Below, one piece after another: positions 59,026-64,000 of a DNA stretch of 64,000 nt (its first letter is position 1; each line of letters begins with the position of its first letter). The notes under the pieces were generated by a model that was not told the origin of the DNA, did no database searches, and was given only the letters and a program-made list of their open reading frames with translations. Location: contig JBMOKJ010000012.1 in assembly GCA_049315325.1 (NCBI GenBank), positions 1-64,000 of the forward strand. The letters are read 5' to 3'. The translations under genes and the position numbers were made by a program. This DNA comes from CAXXIC01 sp049315325. GTDB lineage: Bacteria; Bacteroidota; Bacteroidia; Bacteroidales; UBA7332.

Positions 59026-61755
59026 ATGAAAAAACAACTTTTCAAATTCGTATTTCTATTCAGTCTGCTTTGCTCGGCTTCAGCTCAAGTAGTAACCACT
59101 ACACCGCAATTTGTGACACAAGACGGTGCATTAGATGTAATTTTTGACGCCTCGCAAGGGAATGCGGCGCTGAAAGGTTATACTGGTAGTGATGTGTATG
59201 CACACACTGGAGTAATCACTTCTGCAAGCACTAGCTCCACCGATTGGAAACATGCACCAACGTGGCTCGACAATTCACCGAAATACAAATTGGTTTCATT
59301 GGGTAGCAACAAATGGAAATTGACTATTGCCCCTTCAATCAGCAACTACTACGGTCTAACAAGTGGTGAAGTTGTGAAAAAGATGGCGTTTGTATTCCGA
59401 AATGGAACAGGAACATTACAGGGCAAGGGTACTGGCAATACGGATATCTTGGTCGACGTTTTTCAATCTGGTTTGAATGTTGCTTTCAGCAATCCAGCTA
59501 CCGATCAGAGTGTGACTGTTAGTACGAACATGAACATCCAATTTGGTTCATCTGTTGCGGCTGATCTTAACCTCAAAATCAATGGAACAAGTGTGCAAAC
59601 TGCCACAGCAGCTACTTCGCTCAGCTATTCATACACTTTCGCTTCTGCACTCGATTACACACTCATTGCTGAGGCTACCGCAGGTGGTGTAACTGTGCGC
59701 GATACTGCTTTGATATGTGTACCTGCTCCGGTAACTCTACAAGCTCGTCCAGCTGGTGTAAAAGATGGAATCAACTACATCGACAACTCGACTGTAACAC
59801 TTGTATTGAATGCTCCCAATAAAACGAATGTTTTCTTGATTGGCGATATGAACAATTGGACTCAACAAAATGCCTATCAACTCAAAAAAGATGGCAACTA
59901 CTGGTGGATTACTCTGACTGGTTTAACCCCAAGTAAAATATACGGGTTCCAATATTTAGTGGATGGTACCATTAAATCGAGTGACCCATACACAGAATTG
60001 GTTTTAGATCCATGGAACGACAAATGGATCAATCAATATTACTCTATTTTCCCAAATATACCAGCATATCCAGTAGGAAAAACAGATGGACTTGTCGCTA
60101 CTTTCCAGACTGCTAAAACGGCTTATAACTGGACAAACACCAGCTTTGCAATGCCAAATCGCGACAACATGGTGATTTATGAACTTTTGCTTCGTGACTT
60201 CACACCACAAAAATCGCTTGATGCAGCCATTGCAAAACTCGATTACTTAAAGACCTTGGGTGTTTCTGCTATTGAGCTGATGCCCATCCAAGAATTTGAT
60301 GGCAACAACAGTTGGGGTTACAATCCAAATCACTACTTTGCGCCTGACAAAGCGTATGGTACACCAGATAAATACAAACAGTTCATAGACGAGTGCCACT
60401 CTCGAGGGATTGCAGTCATTCTCGACGTAGTTTTGAATCATGCCTCGGGAATCAATCCATTTGCTTTACTTTATTGGGATGGTACGAACAACAGACCTAC
60501 AGCTGATAATCCTTGGATGAACCCAACGGCACCTCATCCTTACAGTGTGTTGAACGACTTCAACCATTCATCGACAGGTACCAAAGAATACTTCAAGCGC
60601 TTTTTCCCTTATTGGATAAACGAATACAAAGTAGATGGTTTTCGTTTAGACCTAACAAAAGGTTTGACACAGAACTCGAGTTCTGAATCAACAGCAAGCA
60701 ACTACGATCAATCTCGTATCGACAACATATCTACCTATTACAATGCTGCAAAATCTGCAAAAAGCGACGTCATGTTCATCCTTGAGCATTTCTGCAATAG
60801 TGAAGAAGAGACCGCTTTAGCAAACAAAGGAATGTATTTGTGGAGAAAAGTTATTACCGAATTTTCGCAATCTGCAATGGGTTATCAATCTAACAGTTCA
60901 TTCGATGCGATGAACTCATTTCCACGCCATTGGGTAGGTTACGCTGAAAGTCACGACGAAGAGCGTAATTTCTTTCAAGCCAAAACGTATGGAGCAGGAA
61001 GTTTGAAAACAGACTCTATAGCACGTATTAAAAGAGTGCCTTTGAATGTCGCTTTCGCCACTTTGATGCCTGGTCCTAAAATGATTTGGGAATTCGAAGA
61101 GATGGGTTACGAAAACTCGATTAACTCAAACGGAGGTCGTACAAACGAAAAACCATCTGTTTGGAACTGGCTTTCTTTAGCACATCGAAAAGCAGCTTAC
61201 GACGCTTGTGCAAAAGTGATTTCATTGAAGAAGAGTTTCCCAACTGCATTTACACTAGGCAGCTATGAACTAAATGTAGGAGCAAACGATTGGAGTGCTG
61301 GTCGCAGAATTGCGTTGAAACATGGTGAGTTGAACTTTGTACTTCTTGGTAATTTTGATGTATCAAATGCGGCAGCTACAAATCCAAATTTCCCTTCTAC
61401 AGGTACATGGTACAACGTAGTTACCGAACAATCTTATTACGTTGGAAATACAACTACAACAATTGTACTTCAGCCAGGAGAGTTTGTGCTCTACGCGGAC
61501 AGACTACCAACTGCAATCAATGAGGTAAAACGAAATGTTGTTTCAGTATATCCAAATCCGGTAAAGGACGTACTACAAATCACTGGCGATAATGCCTCAT
61601 CAATCGAATTAAGTTCAATCAATGGATCTAAAGTGATTAGCAAACAGTTAGAATCAAATTCAGTCTCAGTTGCTGGTTTAGCATCGGGAATGTATATCGC
61701 CAAAATAAAGCTTACCAATGGCGCAACTCAGGTTGTGAAAATTTACAAAAAATAG
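59026..61755 (+). CDS. Secreted GH13 alpha-amylase-family enzyme with T9SS sorting domain
   Basis: The 909-residue protein has a signal peptide (MKKQLFKFVFLFSLLCSASAQ). An N-terminal carbohydrate-binding-like domain (about 25-150), an Ig-like domain and a CBM48-type domain (about 255-330: KTNVFLIGDMNNWTQQN, YGFQYLVDG) precede the GH13 barrel: VIYELLLRDFTPQ, SWGYNPNHYFAPDKAYG, GIAVILDVVLNHASG, nucleophile Asp in VDGFRLDLTKG (about 541), Glu in VMFILEHFCN (about 586), and Asp in YAESHDEERN (about 643). The C-terminal T9SS domain has VYPNPVKDVLQI and LASGMYIAKIKL. It is the outward-facing glucanase of the locus. Confidence 0.92.
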   Translation: MKKQLFKFVFLFSLLCSASAQVVTTTPQFVTQDGALDVIFDASQGNAALKGYTGSDVYAHTGVITSASTSSTDWKHAPTWLDNSPKYKLVSLGSNKWKLTIAPSISNYYGLTSGEVVKKMAFVFRNGTGTLQGKGTGNTDILVDVFQSGLNVAFSNPATDQSVTVSTNMNIQFGSSVAADLNLKINGTSVQTATAATSLSYSYTFASALDYTLIAEATAGGVTVRDTALICVPAPVTLQARPAGVKDGINYIDNSTVTLVLNAPNKTNVFLIGDMNNWTQQNAYQLKKDGNYWWITLTGLTPSKIYGFQYLVDGTIKSSDPYTELVLDPWNDKWINQYYSIFPNIPAYPVGKTDGLVATFQTAKTAYNWTNTSFAMPNRDNMVIYELLLRDFTPQKSLDAAIAKLDYLKTLGVSAIELMPIQEFDGNNSWGYNPNHYFAPDKAYGTPDKYKQFIDECHSRGIAVILDVVLNHASGINPFALLYWDGTNNRPTADNPWMNPTAPHPYSVLNDFNHSSTGTKEYFKRFFPYWINEYKVDGFRLDLTKGLTQNSSSESTASNYDQSRIDNISTYYNAAKSAKSDVMFILEHFCNSEEETALANKGMYLWRKVITEFSQSAMGYQSNSSFDAMNSFPRHWVGYAESHDEERNFFQAKTYGAGSLKTDSIARIKRVPLNVAFATLMPGPKMIWEFEEMGYENSINSNGGRTNEKPSVWNWLSLAHRKAAYDACAKVISLKKSFPTAFTLGSYELNVGANDWSAGRRIALKHGELNFVLLGNFDVSNAAATNPNFPSTGTWYNVVTEQSYYVGNTTTTIVLQPGEFVLYADRLPTAINEVKRNVVSVYPNPVKDVLQITGDNASSIELSSINGSKVISKQLESNSVSVAGLASGMYIAKIKLTNGATQVVKIYKK

Positions 61756-61770
61756 ACACACACTACCTGC

Positions 61771-61812
61771 TTCTCCGGATAGAGCCACACTATTCGGAGA
61801 ATGCTTTTTCTT
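61771..61812 (+). terminator. Terminator after the GH13 gene
   Basis: TTCTCCGGATA (61771-61781) pairs with TATTCGGAGAA (61791-61801), with one G-T, then TGCTTTTTCTTT. Confidence 0.7.
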
Positions 61813-61838
61813 TACACACTTTATAAAAACACACTACT

Positions 61839-62633
61839 ATGAAAAATCAACTATTACGATTCATTATGTGGACAATTATGGCAACCATTGCGATTCCGGC
61901 ATTTGCGGGAGGAGGATGGGCAACATCTGCCATATCGCTAACCACCGACAACGGTGCCCCTTACAACTACAAATTAAACGATGAAGGTTGGACAGATGGA
62001 AGCTGGGGCTCAAACAATGCCCTACAAGACCATAATTTTGGAATTCCTTCCTCTTTTATTCTGAATGGCGGATCTGGAAATGGATGGACAGACGATTCAC
62101 CTGGCTACAATTCCACTTCTTTCAAGCTTTTCTACCGTGCCTACTTAACAAGTGGTACTCCAGGTGCGTGGAACTCTTTAGATTTAGATTTCTCAGCTTA
62201 TAGCGTTGGGAACAATAAAATCTGGGACAAATCCAATGCAAACATTGATATTTTGGCTTTAGTTGGAAATCAAGCTGGAATTTATACTTTGGAGGCAGTG
62301 ATGTCCAAAAATCAATTTTATACAGGTGGTAATTGGAACAGTATGATTCCAACTGGACAAGGCACTGCTTACAATGCTGAAAGTGCAGGTTATAAAGCCA
62401 CTTTTCAGATAGTTGCTACAGATATTCGAGCAAAGAACAACGAAACAAAAGTTTATGCATCAAATGGAACTCTGATAGTTAACTGTCCAACTAATGCGGT
62501 GATTGAAATATATTCTTTGAATGGTCAAACACAACAAAGAATAGTTACATCAAACACCTTTACAAAACCATTAACTAAAGGCAATTACATTGTCAAAGTG
62601 AATGGCAAAGCAACAAAAATCGCTAATATGTAA
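61839..62633 (+). CDS. Secreted protein of unknown function with T9SS-like end
   Basis: The 264-residue protein has a signal peptide (MKNQLLRFIMWTIMATIAIPAFAGG). The mature part is rich in Gly, Asn and aromatic residues (GWTDGSWGSNNALQDHNFGIP, GGSGNGWTDDSPGYN) and resembles a beta-sandwich. The last 65 residues look like a sorting domain (VYASNGTLIVNCPTNAVIEIYSLNGQ, PLTKGNYIVKVNGKATKIANM). It lies between two amylolytic genes, so it may bind glucan, but no family is recognised. Confidence 0.7.
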   Translation: MKNQLLRFIMWTIMATIAIPAFAGGGWATSAISLTTDNGAPYNYKLNDEGWTDGSWGSNNALQDHNFGIPSSFILNGGSGNGWTDDSPGYNSTSFKLFYRAYLTSGTPGAWNSLDLDFSAYSVGNNKIWDKSNANIDILALVGNQAGIYTLEAVMSKNQFYTGGNWNSMIPTGQGTAYNAESAGYKATFQIVATDIRAKNNETKVYASNGTLIVNCPTNAVIEIYSLNGQTQQRIVTSNTFTKPLTKGNYIVKVNGKATKIANM

Positions 62634-62639
62634 ATTTAT

Positions 62640-62690
62640 TAAGGCGTAGGAATATGTGGCTCTAATTCCTATGCCTTTTTTTCACTTGAA
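62640..62690 (+). terminator. Terminator after the 61839 gene
   Basis: AAGGCGTAGGAAT (62641-62653) pairs, with one mismatch, with ATTCCTATGCCTT (62665-62677), followed by TTTTTT. Confidence 0.75.
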
Positions 62691-62713
62691 TTGAAAAACA
62701 CACAACACATTCC

Positions 62714-64000
62714 ATGAAAAAGACATTTCTACTCTCTGTTTTTGCAGTCTTTGCTATTACGCTGTTTTCTCAAAAGATGCAAACATCCTATTTGTGGCAC
62801 ATGGATCAGCCTGTCTATTGGGCTGATAAGAGTAAAGACAAGCCCGAATCGAAACAATTTGCAGAGGAGTCGCAACGGCTAAAAAACAATGGTGGCAACA
62901 TGTACGTTGGTAGTCCCGCTGCACACCCTACAAATAATCTGGAAGAGATTTTCTCAAAAGCCGACCGTATACAAGCCTACCAAAACTCACCACGCAACGC
63001 CGTGAGTGCAATCAAAGACTTAGCCAATGCTGGTGCTCAACTGAGCATTTCTGCCGGATTGATGGAAAACATACAATCACTTGGAGCAAAAAATCAATGG
63101 GGATATGGCTCAGGATGGATGAATGGCTACAAAGAGGCCATTGGTTGGAAAACATCTGGTAATTTTCCGCGTTTAGACGTGGTTTGTTTCACATACGACC
63201 ACGCACTTTCACCTTTAGTTAGCGACCGAACGTTGGTAAAACAGATCAAAGCCCACCAATATGCTTCGAATAAATATTATGGATACGTATCGAAAGGCTA
63301 TTGGCCTGCAGAATGTGCATTTTCGGAACGAATCATCAAAAGTTTGGCAACCTGCGGCATCGAATGGTCTGTAGTTGCAAACAGTCACTTGGCTCGTACA
63401 CTTTCAGATTACGTTCACCCCTACAACATCAACGGAAACATTGAAGCACCAAACAAAGCCGACATCATTGCAGCAAAAGGCACGAATTGGTATGATGGAA
63501 CCATCGACGGACGTGGTAGCCGATTAGCTGCCCCCTATTGTTACCAAGCACACAAAGCCCAATACATCGACCCGGCAACTGGAACGGCATACAAAATAGA
63601 TGTTGTGCCGATGTGTAACTACATCAGCTACGTGGATGGTTACAGCGGAGCAAATGTGGGTGACATTTCTTCGAAAATAGAGCCGTTTAGCGATGCATCG
63701 CATCCAAGTATCGTATTGCTTGCTCACGATGGCGACAATGCGTGGGGCGGTGGAAGCAGCTACTACAACGAAGCGGTAACAAGTTTCACGCACGCTGCAG
63801 CAAATGCTGGTTACAAACCAACTACAATTCAACAATTCTTGAAAGACAATCCTGTCCCCGCGAATGATATTGCGCATGTTGAAGATGGAGCATGGGTGAA
63901 TGCCGATAGCGACTGGGGGCATCCGCAATACATCAATTGGCTGTGGCCACTTTACGACAAATCTACTTACCGTTTTGACCCGAATGGTTGGACGGAAGAT
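62714..64000 (+). CDS. GH57-like glycoside hydrolase, cut by window end
   Basis: The frame is open from ATG 62714 to the last base (429 codons, no stop). A signal peptide (MKKTFLLSVFAVFAITLFSQ) leads to SYLWHMDQPVYW, the family's first motif. YWPAECAFS at about residue 196 has the expected nucleophilic Glu, and LLAHDGDNAWGGG at about 337 has the Asp acid/base. GH57 enzymes are alpha-amylases, 4-alpha-glucanotransferases or branching enzymes; this secreted Bacteroidota form may be an alpha-glucanase. It extends the locus. Confidence 0.8.
   Translation, partial: MKKTFLLSVFAVFAITLFSQKMQTSYLWHMDQPVYWADKSKDKPESKQFAEESQRLKNNGGNMYVGSPAAHPTNNLEEIFSKADRIQAYQNSPRNAVSAIKDLANAGAQLSISAGLMENIQSLGAKNQWGYGSGWMNGYKEAIGWKTSGNFPRLDVVCFTYDHALSPLVSDRTLVKQIKAHQYASNKYYGYVSKGYWPAECAFSERIIKSLATCGIEWSVVANSHLARTLSDYVHPYNINGNIEAPNKADIIAAKGTNWYDGTIDGRGSRLAAPYCYQAHKAQYIDPATGTAYKIDVVPMCNYISYVDGYSGANVGDISSKIEPFSDASHPSIVLLAHDGDNAWGGGSSYYNEAVTSFTHAAANAGYKPTTIQQFLKDNPVPANDIAHVEDGAWVNADSDWGHPQYINWLWPLYDKSTYRFDPNGWTED

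Overview
The window is chromosomal DNA of a Bacteroidota member, most likely of the order Bacteroidales (a Paludibacter-like organism is a reasonable guess, not proven). Support comes from the SusC/SusD pair, several secreted proteins ending in type IX secretion (T9SS) sorting domains, the gene order rpsU-xerC-hpf-tRNA-Thr-Tyr-Gly, and many promoters of the Bacteroidota form TTTG-N18/19-TAnnTTTG in place of E. coli -35/-10 boxes.

Layout. 1-9.3 kb, mostly minus strand: tRNAs, hpf, xerC, rpsU, class I fumarase, aroE, purC, a lipoprotein, a short CDF metal transporter and two TonB/MORN paralogues. 9.4-13.5 kb, plus strand: nth, a CvfB-like RNA-binding protein, and a metallophosphoesterase/glycosyltransferase pair, followed by a hairpin-rich repeat array. 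14-17.6 kb: pyrG-yidC. 17.7-24.6 kb: a DUF3078 protein, then a decayed Rhs polymorphic-toxin locus. It holds an Rhs tip ending in a Tae4-like amidase with a Tai4-like immunity protein, a second Rhs tip ending in a CHAP-like amidase with its own immunity protein, and a third immunity gene preceded by only the last 30 codons of its toxin. 24.6-31.7 kb: a T9SS-secreted nuclease, rluF, recQ, clpX and clpP. 32-38 kb: a membrane-anchored AraC regulator and a giant FN3/LamG/propeller surface protein. 38-43 kb: a type III restriction-modification operon (mod-res) preceded by an elaborate structured leader and carrying mobile GC-rich repeats, two of them inside the mod reading frame. 43-48 kb: an unknown protein, a T9SS protein, trigger factor and an RRM protein. 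48-50.4 kb: a small membrane protein with a LytS/LytT two-component system. 50.5-64 kb: an alpha-glucan utilisation locus (pullulanase, SLC45-type sugar transporter, SusC, SusD, secreted GH13 amylase, small secreted protein, GH57-like enzyme cut by the window end).

How the parts work together. In the glucan locus, the T9SS-exported GH13 enzyme would cut polymer outside or on the cell, SusCD would import oligosaccharides, pullulanase and possibly the GH57-like enzyme would trim them in the periplasm, and the SLC45 carrier would move the products into the cytoplasm. The Rhs region looks like serial replacement of toxin tips, with old immunity genes retained. The most unusual unexplained element is the nested stem structure upstream of mod.
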